Source: Bdellovibrionales bacterium Ga0074139 | GTDB taxonomy: Bacteria > Bdellovibrionota > Bdellovibrionia > Bdellovibrionales > Bdellovibrionaceae | NCBI GenBank assembly: GCA_001464795.1 | Contig: LNEB01000013.1 | Location: forward strand, 62,001-126,000 | DNA length: 64,000 nt | Direction: 5' to 3' | Shown here: positions 10,768-19,839 of the stretch, piece after piece | How positions within the stretch are numbered: the first letter of the stretch is position 1 | Layout: every line of letters starts with the position of its first letter | Translations under genes and position numbers: made by a program | The notes under the pieces: model-generated | Told to the model about the DNA's origin: nothing | What the model saw: the letters and a program-made list of their open reading frames with translations, nothing else | Database searches by the model: none

Positions 10768-11577
10768 CTAATTTCGAGAGCCCCATCGCTGACGACTTGT
10801 CTCTCCAAGTGCTAAAGCTGTGGCCACTGACGCGTTGTAGCTGGCATCGGCAGACGTTTGTGGAAGTCTGACAATTTCGTCACATAACCGTTCGGTGGTT
10901 GTACGAAGGCCCTTATCTTCCGCACCGACCAACCATATGACTTTTTCCGGAAACTTGAAATTATAAAGAACTTTCGTGGACTTATGAGATAAACCATAGG
11001 CCCAAAAACCCATCTCTTTTAGTTTTTCTAAAGAGGCTGTGAAGTTGGGAACAATTTCAACGGGAACATGCTCGACTCCGCCGCAGGCCACTTTGTGCAC
11101 AGTGGCCGTCAAGTGAACCGATCGATCTTGAGGAATAAACAGAGCGTCAACTCCTAGCAACCAAGCCGTTCTTAAAATGGCTCCTAAGTTATGAGGATCT
11201 TCGATTCCATCCAAAAAGAGAACGATGCTTTCTGGTTTTTCTGCCAATTTTTCCCAGTCGACACGAGGTCGACCCTCGACAACCAAGACGGCACCTTGGT
11301 GGGCTGGAAATTCTTTTGTCAAAAATTCTTTTGGCTTCACTTCTAGGGTGAGTTTCAGTTTACGTGATTTATCTTCGAGTTCCCTGAGGTCTTCCGAAGA
11401 CTCGTGACCTTTTTGCACCCATACAGATTGAATTTTGGCTGCATTGGTTTTTAGTGTTTCCATGATAGCGTGATGGCCCACCACAACTCGAGAGTTTTTA
11501 TAGTCGATGGTTCTTTTTTGATTGGATGCTGGTTCAGAGCGGTGATTTTTTTTGCTGGGAATATTTGTTTTTTTCAT
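10768..11577 (-). CDS. rlmB: 23S rRNA 2'-O-ribose methyltransferase, RlmB/TrmH (SpoU) family
   Basis: SAM-dependent methylase of the SPOUT class; RlmB methylates a guanosine in the peptidyl-transferase region of 23S rRNA. The 269-residue protein has a basic N-terminal extension of about 30 residues, the small substrate-binding domain (VVVGHHAIMETLK), and the knotted catalytic domain with DGIEDPHNLGAILRTA (motif 1, about 143-158), the SAM loop VGAEDKGLR and the terminal motif LPQTSADASYNASVATALAL. Assignment to RlmB over other TrmH-type enzymes rests on the N-terminal domain. It lies just upstream of the tRNA operon in the same direction. Confidence 0.9.
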   Translation of the reverse strand: MKKTNIPSKKNHRSEPASNQKRTIDYKNSRVVVGHHAIMETLKTNAAKIQSVWVQKGHESSEDLRELEDKSRKLKLTLEVKPKEFLTKEFPAHQGAVLVVEGRPRVDWEKLAEKPESIVLFLDGIEDPHNLGAILRTAWLLGVDALFIPQDRSVHLTATVHKVACGGVEHVPVEIVPNFTASLEKLKEMGFWAYGLSHKSTKVLYNFKFPEKVIWLVGAEDKGLRTTTERLCDEIVRLPQTSADASYNASVATALALGETSRQRWGSRN

Positions 11578-11636
11578 CTGACCATTTAGTGGCGAAGGTT
11601 AGCAATTGGAAAGCAAAATCTGAGAGCGTAAAAAAT

Positions 11637-12056
11637 TTACGGCCTTGCTCCTGAATCAATCCAAACTTGGATGGCCAAAATTTGCTCTGCATTGACAGGA
11701 GTAATGGAACTGGATCTGGGAGGCATACGCCTTCTGGCATCAGGCTGGATGACCCGGTAAAACGAACTGGCCGCAGAGTCACCCGGAACCACGACGTTCA
11801 CAAAAATCCCATTCACAAGATCTTCATAGGAATTAAAAGGCAAGTCAGAAGCACTTCCCTGGGGACTGTGACAACTGATACATTTAGGTAGAATAATATT
11901 TTCATTAATGGAAGCAAAAGTAGGCTCGACTTTAGAAACGAAATTACCCTCTGGTGTAAGTTCAATTTCAGGTAAAACGATGTCATCAAAAAAGCGGTAA
12001 TGACAACTGGTAGTGATAAGACAAAAAAGTACTAAACAAATTCGACTTAATCTCAT
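11637..12056 (-). CDS. Small cytochrome-c-like lipoprotein
   Basis: A 139-residue exported protein with a lipoprotein signal (LFCLITTSC, lipid-anchored Cys at residue 18) and one heme-attachment motif CISCH at about residues 59-63, preceded by ENIILPKC. The downstream MPP motif (RRMPPRS) may supply the axial Met. This pattern matches short c-type cytochrome domains found in surface and periplasmic proteins of delta-proteobacteria-like and planctomycete genomes. Electron partner unknown. It lies 59 bp upstream of rlmB and may be cotranscribed with it, without functional link that I can see. Confidence 0.75.
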   Translation of the reverse strand: MRLSRICLVLFCLITTSCHYRFFDDIVLPEIELTPEGNFVSKVEPTFASINENIILPKCISCHSPQGSASDLPFNSYEDLVNGIFVNVVVPGDSAASSFYRVIQPDARRRMPPRSSSITPVNAEQILAIQVWIDSGARP

Positions 12057-12199
12057 AACTCAAAGCCTAACTAACAAAAATGGCAGAGAGGTACTTATTA
12101 TACCCGGTGCTGTAATATCTCAGGACCTAAGACTAGAGCTTTACCAATGGACCCAATAGTGCAATAAGGCATTAAATCAAATACACCTGGAGGTTTTTT

Positions 12200-12766
12200 A
12201 TGAAACTGATCACAACTCTAGCCTTTCTTTTTTGGAGTTCATTATCTATGGCTGTACAAACTGTTCCTCAACTTGATCTGAATCGATACTTAGGCAAATG
12301 GTACGAAGTTTCCAGCATCCCTGCTTTTTTTCAAAAAAAATGTGTGAAAGATACGACAGCTGAATACAAACTTCTTGAGACTGGAAAAATCGATGTGATC
12401 AATTCCTGCCGTCAAGCCAATGGAAAAATTCAAGTGGCCAATGGTTTAGCCGTTGTTAAAAATAAGCAAACCAATGCAGAACTCGGAGTTTCCTTTGTTC
12501 CATTACTCAATCACTTTGGTTTTTTTCAAGGTCAGTACAAAGTTTTAGCCCTTGGAGAAAACTACGAATATTCTTTAGTCGGAACCGATGATTTAAAATT
12601 TGGATGGATTTTATCTCGTACGCCAGGCCTTTCAATTGATACCTTAGCTGTGATAGAAAAAGAAATTCGCAGACAAGGTTATGATTCTTGTCAATTTTTA
12701 ATGAGTTTACAAACAGATGGAACTTACGTGGAACGTGTTCCACTTTGTGAAGCTGTTAAGCACTGA
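12200..12766 (+). CDS. Secreted lipocalin (Blc-like)
   Basis: A 188-residue protein with a cleavable signal peptide (about 18 residues, ending SMA) and no lipobox, unlike E. coli Blc, which is lipid-anchored. The lipocalin signature is clear: LNRYLGKWYEVSSIP near the start, NSCRQANGK in the middle, YEYSLVGTDDLKFGWILSR near the end. Four cysteines could form two disulfides in the periplasm. Blc-type lipocalins bind fatty acids or lysophospholipids. A GGAGG site precedes the ATG. Its 3' end overlaps that of pyrF by 11 bp on the other strand. Confidence 0.88.
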   Translation: MKLITTLAFLFWSSLSMAVQTVPQLDLNRYLGKWYEVSSIPAFFQKKCVKDTTAEYKLLETGKIDVINSCRQANGKIQVANGLAVVKNKQTNAELGVSFVPLLNHFGFFQGQYKVLALGENYEYSLVGTDDLKFGWILSRTPGLSIDTLAVIEKEIRRQGYDSCQFLMSLQTDGTYVERVPLCEAVKH

Positions 12767-13442
12767 AAGAGACAAAAGCTTTAGCTGCTTTTTTCATATC
12801 TTGAGCGTCGATAATGGGCCGGCCTACAACAAGAGCGCTGGCCCCTTTTTGAATCGCTTCACCAGGTGTCATCACTCTTTTTTGATCCTGAGCTAAATCC
12901 TGAGCCCCTCTGATACCTGGCACAACTTTAAACAGTTTTTTATTTATTAATAAATCAAGCTCATGGCCTGAACAAACAAGTCCATCCAGACCCGATTGCA
13001 AAACGAGATCCGAAAGTTGATCCACATGGTGGGTGGGTGTTTGTGATTTAAAATTAGATGGAAAACTGGACTGATCCCAACTTGTTAAAATACTGACACA
13101 TAAAATTTTAAAAGGGCGAATTTCATTGAGTTCTTTTTCTAATATTGCACACTGTGTGAGAGCCTCGAAACCTGCAAGAGCATGAACTGTAACAAAAGTT
13201 GCACCAGAATCAAAACTGGTTCTTATTGCCGAAATCATTGTGCTGGGAATATCAAAGTGTTTCATATCAACAAAAACTGGCAATAGCTGACTAAGCTTAT
13301 CAATCAATCTTGAGCCCTCTTTCATCACAAGCCTAGGGCCAAGTTTAAATCCGCCTACGATATCTTGAAGCTCAAAAGCGATTTCAAGTGCTTTTTCTGG
13401 TTGATCCACATCAAGTGCGACAAGAATCGGATTCTTAAGCAC
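12756..13442 (-). CDS. pyrF: Orotidine 5'-phosphate decarboxylase
   Basis: Last step of UMP synthesis. The 228-residue length is typical of the short bacterial form. The catalytic tetrad is present as LVALDVD at the N-terminus and VDMKHFDIPST, giving the D-x-K-x2-D motif at D59, K61 and D64; the phosphate-binding loops appear as VTVHA and VPGIRG, ending with VVGRPI. Its start overlaps the 3' end of proS by 8 bp, so it is the last gene of a long run from ribE. Confidence 0.95.
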   Translation of the reverse strand: MLKNPILVALDVDQPEKALEIAFELQDIVGGFKLGPRLVMKEGSRLIDKLSQLLPVFVDMKHFDIPSTMISAIRTSFDSGATFVTVHALAGFEALTQCAILEKELNEIRPFKILCVSILTSWDQSSFPSNFKSQTPTHHVDQLSDLVLQSGLDGLVCSGHELDLLINKKLFKVVPGIRGAQDLAQDQKRVMTPGEAIQKGASALVVGRPIIDAQDMKKAAKAFVSFSA

Positions 13443-15159
13443 GCTTCACCAAAGATGAAACGACATCAGGTGAAACTTTTGAAACTTCTTTTGTTCTACG
13501 AATCACAAGTTCCACTTCGTTTTGCTCGAGGCCTTTTTTTCCAATCACAATTCGGTATGGCATTCCTAAAAGGTCAGCATCTTTGAATTTAAACCCTGGT
13601 CGCTCGTCACGGTCATCAATGAGAACATCAAGGCCTTTTGCAACCAACTCTTTTTCAATTTTGAGACAAACTTCCACAGCATTTGGATCTTTTGTATCAA
13701 GCAGGCAAATATGCACGTCGAAAGGGGCAATGGCTTGCGGCCAGACAATGCCATCCTGATCATGATTTTGTTCGATGCAAGCTTGTACTGTTCTAGAAAC
13801 ACCAATTCCATAGCAACCCATTTCAAAAGCCTGTGCTTTTCCTTGAGAATCTAAGAATGTGGCTTTCATTTTTTCGGAGTACTTCTTACCTAAATAAAAA
13901 ACATGGCCCACTTCTATACCTCGAAAGGCTTGCAGCTTTCCGTTGGATTCAGGACATTTATCACCAGCCTTGGCCATTCTGATGTCAACAATTTGAGTGG
14001 CTTGAAAATCTTTGGGGAAGTTTACATTTTTTAAATGGAAACCATCTTCGTTGGCCCCCACAATGACATTTTTAAGGCCTTGAACACCCGTGTCCATATA
14101 AATGGGAATTTTCAAACCCACAGGGCCGCAGGAACCAGGATGAGCACCAGAAACTTCTCGAACCTCTGCATCTGTTAACATCAAAGGTGCATTCGTTAAT
14201 TTTAAAACATTCTTTAATTTGATCGGATTGAGCTCGTCTGATCCTCTAAGTAAAACACATATTGGTTTAAGTGATGTGTCTTTAGGATTGGTGCGATCAT
14301 TGCTACTGAAAAATAAAGTTTTAACTAAATCTTTTTCTTGTACACCTGTACTTTTCGAAAGATCAGCGATGGTTTTTAATCCAGGTGTAGCAAATTTTTC
14401 TATTTCCTTAGGCGCCTCATGGGACACATGAGCAATGGAATCAATGGCCGGGCAAACTTCAATATTAGCTGCAAAATCTGTGGTGTCACTAACAAGAAGA
14501 GAGTCTTCACCCGCGTCAGCAAGAAGCTGAAACTCGTGAGTCTGGCTGCCTCCGATATTGCCAGCATCCGCTTGCACGATTCGGTATTTTACACCTAATC
14601 GATCAAAAATGGCTTTGTAGGCATTGTACATTACATCATAGGATTTGAGTGCTGAGGCCTGATCCGCATCAAAAGTATAGGCGTCTTTCATGATGAATTC
14701 ACGACCTCGCATCAGACCAAAGCGGGGTCTGATTTCATCTCTGTACTTGGTTTGCACTTGATAAATATTTTTAGGTAAATCTTTATAGGACTTCACATCA
14801 TTACGAACGAAATCGACAACGGCTTCTTCGTGAGTGGCACCTAGACAAAACCAATGTTCATTACGATTTTTAAATTTTAAAAGCCCCGCACCCATTTCTT
14901 CCCAACGGTTGGTCTCTTCCCATAATTCTCGGGGGTGAACAATCGGCATGAGAATTTCGGTTCCACCACGGGAATCCAATTCCTGGCGAATGATATTTTC
15001 AAACTTACGTATAGCCCTAAGAGCAAGAGGACCATAAGTATACAGACCTGGCGCTAACTTTTTTATAAGTCCTGCCCTGATCATCAGTTTGTGGCTTGGG
15101 ATCTCAGCATCACTGGGAGCTTCTTTAAGAGTGTAAATATGACTTTGTGACCAACGCAT
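13435..15159 (-). CDS. proS: Prolyl-tRNA synthetase, bacterial type with editing domain
   Basis: Class II aminoacyl-tRNA synthetase; 574 residues, matching the bacterial form with an inserted YbaK-like editing domain between motifs 2 and 3 (about residues 225-385, with KTLFF and SGAHPGSCGPVG). Motif 1 lies near GLYTYGPLALRAIRKFENII, motif 2 at YRDEIRPRFGLMRGREF, motif 3 at FEMGCYGIGVSR, and the anticodon-binding domain is at the end with DDRDERPGFKFKDADLLG. It lies 12 bp after ntrX. Confidence 0.97.
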   Translation of the reverse strand: MRWSQSHIYTLKEAPSDAEIPSHKLMIRAGLIKKLAPGLYTYGPLALRAIRKFENIIRQELDSRGGTEILMPIVHPRELWEETNRWEEMGAGLLKFKNRNEHWFCLGATHEEAVVDFVRNDVKSYKDLPKNIYQVQTKYRDEIRPRFGLMRGREFIMKDAYTFDADQASALKSYDVMYNAYKAIFDRLGVKYRIVQADAGNIGGSQTHEFQLLADAGEDSLLVSDTTDFAANIEVCPAIDSIAHVSHEAPKEIEKFATPGLKTIADLSKSTGVQEKDLVKTLFFSSNDRTNPKDTSLKPICVLLRGSDELNPIKLKNVLKLTNAPLMLTDAEVREVSGAHPGSCGPVGLKIPIYMDTGVQGLKNVIVGANEDGFHLKNVNFPKDFQATQIVDIRMAKAGDKCPESNGKLQAFRGIEVGHVFYLGKKYSEKMKATFLDSQGKAQAFEMGCYGIGVSRTVQACIEQNHDQDGIVWPQAIAPFDVHICLLDTKDPNAVEVCLKIEKELVAKGLDVLIDDRDERPGFKFKDADLLGMPYRIVIGKKGLEQNEVELVIRRTKEVSKVSPDVVSSLVKRA

Positions 15160-15171
15160 ACGACTTCCTAT

Positions 15172-16533
15172 CTATCCATTTGTTTCGATGCCGTAAGCTT
15201 TAATCTTACGGTGTAAATAACTTCTCTCAAGGCCAATGGCTTCAGCTGTTTTGGAAATATTGCCGCCGTTTTCTTGAATTTTCATCTCTAAATATTCTTT
15301 TTCAAAACCAGCTCGGGCTTCGCGAAATGTTTGCATTTCACTATTTTTATTTTCACCTGCTAAACCCGTGTCCACAAGTCCAGCGAACCTGAGGTCATGA
15401 ATATCCACAAAGTCACCAGGAGTTAAAATATAAACTCTTTCGATGAAATTTTTAAGTTCTCGGATATTTCCAGGCCATCCGTAGGAAATCATCAAAGCCA
15501 CTGCCCCATCTGAAAATAATTTTTTATTTTCACCGGTGTCACGGGAAATCATATCTGCAAAATGAGTGATTAAACTTGTGAGATCTTCTTTTCGGTTGCG
15601 CAAAGGCTCTAGATGTAAACGAAAGGTGCTTAAACGATCATAAAAATCCTGGCGTAAAGTTCCTGCTTGAATGGATTTTTCTGGCGCCTCTGAAGTGGAG
15701 ATGATGACCCGAGCTTCAGATTTCACAAGCTCTTGCCCCATGTACCGAGTGAATTGCCGCTCTTGCATGAATCTGAGTAGTTTGTTCTGAAGATGGGCAG
15801 GCATGGAGGTGATTTCTTCAATGTAAAGAGTGCCATTTTCAACGAGTTCTAACTTTCCTTTTCGAGATCTATCGACCCCGGGCATGGCCCCTTTTTCAAT
15901 TCCAAAAATTTCCCCTTCGAGAAGGTCTTCAGGAATAATTTCACAGTTGATTTCTGCAAATGCCTTACTTGCACGCGGGCTCATGTAATGAATATTTTGC
16001 GCTGCAAGCTGTTTACCTGTTCCTGCCTCACCGGTCACAAGAACCCAAGCTTGAGTGGGTGCGAGCTTTGCAATGAGCTGTTTGGTTTGCATAATTTTTT
16101 GTGAGTCACCACGAATGGCAATGTTACTTCTTAGTTTGCTTAACAATGCCGACTTTTCAGCTTGGGCTTGACGGTAATTAATCGCATTTACAATGGTGAT
16201 AGAGATTTTCTCGATGGACAATGGTTTTTCAATAAAATCATAGGCACCCAGTTTAGTGGCTTTAACAGCCGTTTCAATAGTTCCGTGCCCTGAAATCATC
16301 ACAAATTCTACTTCTGGATATATTTGCCGGGCTTCTTTCAATATTTCCAGACCATCCCTATGACCTGGCATCCAAATATCTAAAAACACCACATCTGGTT
16401 CAATGGATTTTAATAACTTTAAGCCTTCATCACCATTAGCAGCAGTGGCCACTTCATAGCCTTCATCTTTTAAACTGGCCGATAAAATGTCACGAATAGA
16501 AGCTTCATCATCGATAATTAAAATTTTACTCAT
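15172..16533 (-). CDS. ntrX: NtrX-like response regulator with altered AAA+ motifs
   Basis: Response regulator partnered with the adjacent NtrY kinase. Domains: receiver (residues 1-120, phospho-acceptor D52), AAA+ domain (about 140-375) and a Fis-type helix-turn-helix at the C-terminus (NISKTAEAIGLERSYLHRKI). The Walker A is GEAGTGKQ (168-175). The loop that contacts sigma-54, normally GAFTGA, reads GAMPGV (215-220), and Walker B ends EE (239-240) instead of DE. A classical sigma-54 activator is therefore doubtful; it may regulate sigma-70 promoters or act by DNA binding only. Its start overlaps the ntrY stop by 4 bp. Family assignment is firm, the name ntrX less so. Confidence 0.85.
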   Translation of the reverse strand: MSKILIIDDEASIRDILSASLKDEGYEVATAANGDEGLKLLKSIEPDVVFLDIWMPGHRDGLEILKEARQIYPEVEFVMISGHGTIETAVKATKLGAYDFIEKPLSIEKISITIVNAINYRQAQAEKSALLSKLRSNIAIRGDSQKIMQTKQLIAKLAPTQAWVLVTGEAGTGKQLAAQNIHYMSPRASKAFAEINCEIIPEDLLEGEIFGIEKGAMPGVDRSRKGKLELVENGTLYIEEITSMPAHLQNKLLRFMQERQFTRYMGQELVKSEARVIISTSEAPEKSIQAGTLRQDFYDRLSTFRLHLEPLRNRKEDLTSLITHFADMISRDTGENKKLFSDGAVALMISYGWPGNIRELKNFIERVYILTPGDFVDIHDLRFAGLVDTGLAGENKNSEMQTFREARAGFEKEYLEMKIQENGGNISKTAEAIGLERSYLHRKIKAYGIETNG

Positions 16534-18719
16534 TCTTTAGGTCTCCAACCTTCTACTGTGAGCACTGGCATTTCGATCACCATTTTAGAGCCCTGGGGTT
16601 CATTTGGCAAAGCGCGAATGTATCCCCCATGGTCCTCAATGACTCGCTTAACAATCGAGAGTCCAAGGCCAGTTCCACTTTCTTTAGTACTAAAATACGG
16701 TTCAAAAATTTGTTGCCGATTCTGCGCTGGAATTCCCACTCCATTATCGGTCACAGAAATTCGTACAGTTTTTAGCTGATGATCATACTGAGTCATCACC
16801 TGAACAACAGGTGATTGGACTTTTGCACAAGCAGCTACGGCATTATCAATTAGATTGGTAAGGACTCGCTTGATTTGATCCACATCAAATTTAAAAATGG
16901 GAACCGTTTCATCCAATTGTACATCGAATTGAATATCACTGTGAGCATTTGAAAATAGACTGACAGTCTGTTGTGTCACTTCATTGAGCATTCCAGGAAT
17001 GGGCCTGGATTGGGGAAGCCTTGCGAATTGACTGAATTCGTTCACCAAATTTTTCATATCATCCACTTGATGAACAATAACTTGAATGCAATCACGAAAA
17101 GCAGGGTCTTGAATTTGATCAGAAAATTTGCGGTGCAAACGCTCGGCCGCAAGCTTGATAGGAGTTAATGGATTCTTGATTTCATGGGCAATACGTCTTG
17201 CCACTTCTGTCCAAGCAGCAGCTCTTTGTGCAGATACGATGGGGCTTAAATCATCAAACACTAAAACTTTTCCAATTTCATGGCCTTCAGAATCTTTTAA
17301 AATTGATAAATTGAGAGACAAGGGCAGAGACTCACCTTCCACATTCACTGTCATATCACGACGAATGGTTTCAAGTTTATACTCTTGCATATTCTTTAAA
17401 AGCTCAGCAAAAACTCGAAAATAGTCAGACCTGAGTAATTCACGGACAGGACGACCGATATAAGCTTCAGGTTGAATTTTTAAAAGATCAGCTGCGTGTC
17501 GGTTCACTGTTGAAATAATACCTTTTTTATCAACTGAAATAACTCCTGTTGATATGTGACCAAGAACCACTTCCACATATTTAATGGTTTCATGAAGCTG
17601 GGTGGTGGTTTGATCGAGGTTTTCTGTCATGAGATTAAAATTATCCATCAGATAAGTGATCTCTTCGCTGCCTGAAGAGAGTTGCACCGGAGAGTAATCT
17701 CCGCTGGCCACTTTTCGAACGGCTCGTCCCAGCTGCACCAGTGGTGTTGAAATTTGTTTAGCCAGATAAAAACCAAACCAGACGGCAGCAAACAGAATGA
17801 CCAGAGTCATCATTAACAGCACGATGATGTAAATGGATTTCAATGGGGACTCCAAAGGATTCACATCACGAAATTCTTCATAGGCGGAAGACACGTCGGT
17901 CATTTGCGAGGTCAATGATAAGGGCACAAAGCTAGAAACCACCAAAGCTTTTTGAGGCTTTGAATTTTTAATTGGCAAAATCACGCGGACTAGATTTCCA
18001 TCACCAAACTGTTGGATAGTTGAAGACTCTACTTTTTTAACAAGGCCTTTTTGTAAAAAATCAGTATCCGCGAGTGGAAGATGGTAAAGGCTTTCATCCG
18101 TTGTCATCGAATAAATTCGGTCCCCGTCGATGGACGAATAAATTTCAATGGCATCCAGGGCGTAGCGTTTTCGTAAAGATTCAAGGTTTTGTGTTAATAA
18201 TTTTTCGTTGGTGAAATTTCGAATTTCCCTTTGGGCCTCATAGGCGAAATGATAATTTCTTTTTTTAGCGTTGAAATAATAAGAATTTTGAATCTCTAAA
18301 GAGCTTTTTAGAACTCCCACCATTTTAAGGGAAAACCATTTATCAAAACTGGTGTTAATATAAAAAACGGAAATCACAAGAAGTAACAAAGTGGGAATCG
18401 TACTAAAAGCAACAAAGGCTGCTATCAATTTTGATTTCAGTGAACTGCCGAAGATTTTGTTTTTTCTTTCAACAAAGACCTTCACGACGTTTCTGAAAAT
18501 CAAAAACAACAAAAGTAAAAGCAAAATAATATTGAGATTAACCAGACCAAAGAAAAAGATACTATGAACAAATGGAAGCTGTTGGCTGATTGAAAATAGT
18601 CTAATTTCAAACCAAGTTAAAAAAACGACTAAAAAGGAAAGCAGAAAAATAAATACGATTTCTCGTTTTCTTTTTCGCTCTTCTTTGGGTTTGTCGACTT
18701 CTTCAACGGGCTCAATCAT
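16530..18719 (-). CDS. ntrY: NtrY-like membrane sensor histidine kinase
   Basis: A 729-residue kinase with three hydrophobic helices in the first 120 residues, a periplasmic sensor region (about 120-290), a fourth helix (about 295-318), HAMP, a PAS domain with VSVDKKGIISTVNRHAADLL, then HisKA with the phospho-accepting H512 in RRIAHEIKNPLTPIK, and an ATPase domain with N box NLIDNAVAAC, G1 DNGVGIP and G2 GTGLGLSIVK. This order is that of NtrY. It starts 3 bp after ribH and overlaps ntrX by 4 bp. The input signal cannot be read from the sequence. Confidence 0.88.
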   Translation of the reverse strand: MIEPVEEVDKPKEERKRKREIVFIFLLSFLVVFLTWFEIRLFSISQQLPFVHSIFFFGLVNLNIILLLLLLFLIFRNVVKVFVERKNKIFGSSLKSKLIAAFVAFSTIPTLLLLVISVFYINTSFDKWFSLKMVGVLKSSLEIQNSYYFNAKKRNYHFAYEAQREIRNFTNEKLLTQNLESLRKRYALDAIEIYSSIDGDRIYSMTTDESLYHLPLADTDFLQKGLVKKVESSTIQQFGDGNLVRVILPIKNSKPQKALVVSSFVPLSLTSQMTDVSSAYEEFRDVNPLESPLKSIYIIVLLMMTLVILFAAVWFGFYLAKQISTPLVQLGRAVRKVASGDYSPVQLSSGSEEITYLMDNFNLMTENLDQTTTQLHETIKYVEVVLGHISTGVISVDKKGIISTVNRHAADLLKIQPEAYIGRPVRELLRSDYFRVFAELLKNMQEYKLETIRRDMTVNVEGESLPLSLNLSILKDSEGHEIGKVLVFDDLSPIVSAQRAAAWTEVARRIAHEIKNPLTPIKLAAERLHRKFSDQIQDPAFRDCIQVIVHQVDDMKNLVNEFSQFARLPQSRPIPGMLNEVTQQTVSLFSNAHSDIQFDVQLDETVPIFKFDVDQIKRVLTNLIDNAVAACAKVQSPVVQVMTQYDHQLKTVRISVTDNGVGIPAQNRQQIFEPYFSTKESGTGLGLSIVKRVIEDHGGYIRALPNEPQGSKMVIEMPVLTVEGWRPKE

Positions 18720-18722
18720 GAT

Positions 18723-19208
18723 TTATTTTTTTCGATTCATTTTTTTGAGGCTGTTAATAAGCCCTACCATTTCAAGTGCTACGAGTGCTGCTTCTTCGCC
18801 TTTGTGCCCGTGTTTGCCACCAACGCGTTCAAGGGCTTGTTCTTCATCTTCCGTGGTGATCACTCCGAAGCCAATGGACTTACCAGTTTCTAGCATCACT
18901 TGAGTCACTCCACGCTCGACACTGTTACAAACCAAGTCATAGTGGGAGGTTTCGCCGCGAATGACAGCGCCCAACGCTACAGCTGCATCACAACCTTGTT
19001 CGAACATCACTTTTATCGTCAAAGGAATTTCCACGGCTCCTGGAACTTTGACCGAGAAGATTTCAACTTCAGCGGTTTCCAGCACGTTCAACGCACCTTC
19101 CAGAAGTCTTTCTGTTATGTCTTCGTTAAATCGACTGGTGACGACTGCAATTTTCAATCGTGGAGGAATGGCTTTCGAGGGTTTCTTTTTTGCTAACTTC
19201 TTTTTCAC
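18723..19208 (-). CDS. ribH: 6,7-dimethyl-8-ribityllumazine synthase
   Basis: Penultimate step of riboflavin synthesis, condensing the pyrimidine product with 3,4-dihydroxy-2-butanone 4-phosphate. Signatures: LKIAVVTSRFNEDITERLLEG near the start, VPGAVEIPL, ALGAVIRGETSHYD (the substrate loop) and GVITTEDEEQALERVGGKHG. I place the start at GTG (19206-19208), which has an AAGGA site; a TTG 60 bp further upstream has none. Even so, the gene overlaps the 3' end of ribB by 83 bp and carries a basic N-terminal extension (KKKLAKKKPSK) before the conserved core. Confidence 0.93.
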   Translation of the reverse strand: MKKKLAKKKPSKAIPPRLKIAVVTSRFNEDITERLLEGALNVLETAEVEIFSVKVPGAVEIPLTIKVMFEQGCDAAVALGAVIRGETSHYDLVCNSVERGVTQVMLETGKSIGFGVITTEDEEQALERVGGKHGHKGEEAALVALEMVGLINSLKKMNRKK

Positions 19209-19839
19209 TTTGGAATTCCTTCTTTGCTTGGGACTTGAGATGATTAATAAGATCTCGTATTTGTCCAATTTTCAACTTGTGCTGCTCGGCAAAGATTTCT
19301 AAATCGGGAAGTCTGGCCATAGTACCATCTGAATTCATGACCTCACAAATCACAGCTGCGGGTTGAAGCCCTGCCAGCTTCATGAGATCCACACTGGCTT
19401 CCGTGTGCCCAGCCCTTTCTTGCACTCCACCCAAACGAGCTCTGAGAGGAAAAATATGTCCAGGTGAGCGAATATCTTCTGGTTTCGAATTTTTATGACT
19501 GGCCACCTGGATGGTCCGAGCTCGGTCAGCGGCTGATATTCCTGTGGATATTCCTGTGGAAGCTTCGATACTGACAGTGAATGCCGTTTTGTTAGGTGAG
19601 CCATTTTTTGACTCAGGCACCATCAAAGGTAATTCTAAGCGCTCGATGACCTCAGGAGCCAAAGCAAGACAGATAAGACCCCTGGCTTCTTTAGCCAAAA
19701 AATTAATTTTTTCAGCGCTGACATGTTCAGCAGAAAAAATAAGATCGCCTTCGTTTTCACGGTCCTCGTCGTCGACGACAATAATCATATTTCCAGAGGT
19801 GAGTTCCAATAGAAGTTCATCAACCGAACTGAATTTCAT
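19126..19839 (-). CDS. ribB: 3,4-dihydroxy-2-butanone 4-phosphate synthase
   Basis: Converts ribulose 5-phosphate to the four-carbon unit of riboflavin. The 237-residue protein has the catalytic start VVDDEDRENEGDLIF, then TGISAADRART and SPGHIFPLRARLGG with the key residues, and the final RAGHTEASVDLMKLAGL. It is the single-domain form, not fused to GTP cyclohydrolase II; ribA and ribD are not in the window. About 27 C-terminal residues lie in the overlap with ribH and are not part of the conserved core. Confidence 0.95.
   Translation of the reverse strand: MKFSSVDELLLELTSGNMIIVVDDEDRENEGDLIFSAEHVSAEKINFLAKEARGLICLALAPEVIERLELPLMVPESKNGSPNKTAFTVSIEASTGISTGISAADRARTIQVASHKNSKPEDIRSPGHIFPLRARLGGVQERAGHTEASVDLMKLAGLQPAAVICEVMNSDGTMARLPDLEIFAEQHKLKIGQIRDLINHLKSQAKKEFQSEKEVSKKETLESHSSTIENCSRHQSI

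Noticed and set aside
19540-19565. 12-bp tandem repeat in ribB as a recent expansion
   Set aside because: The encoded STGISTGIS resembles the family's normal sequence at this position.
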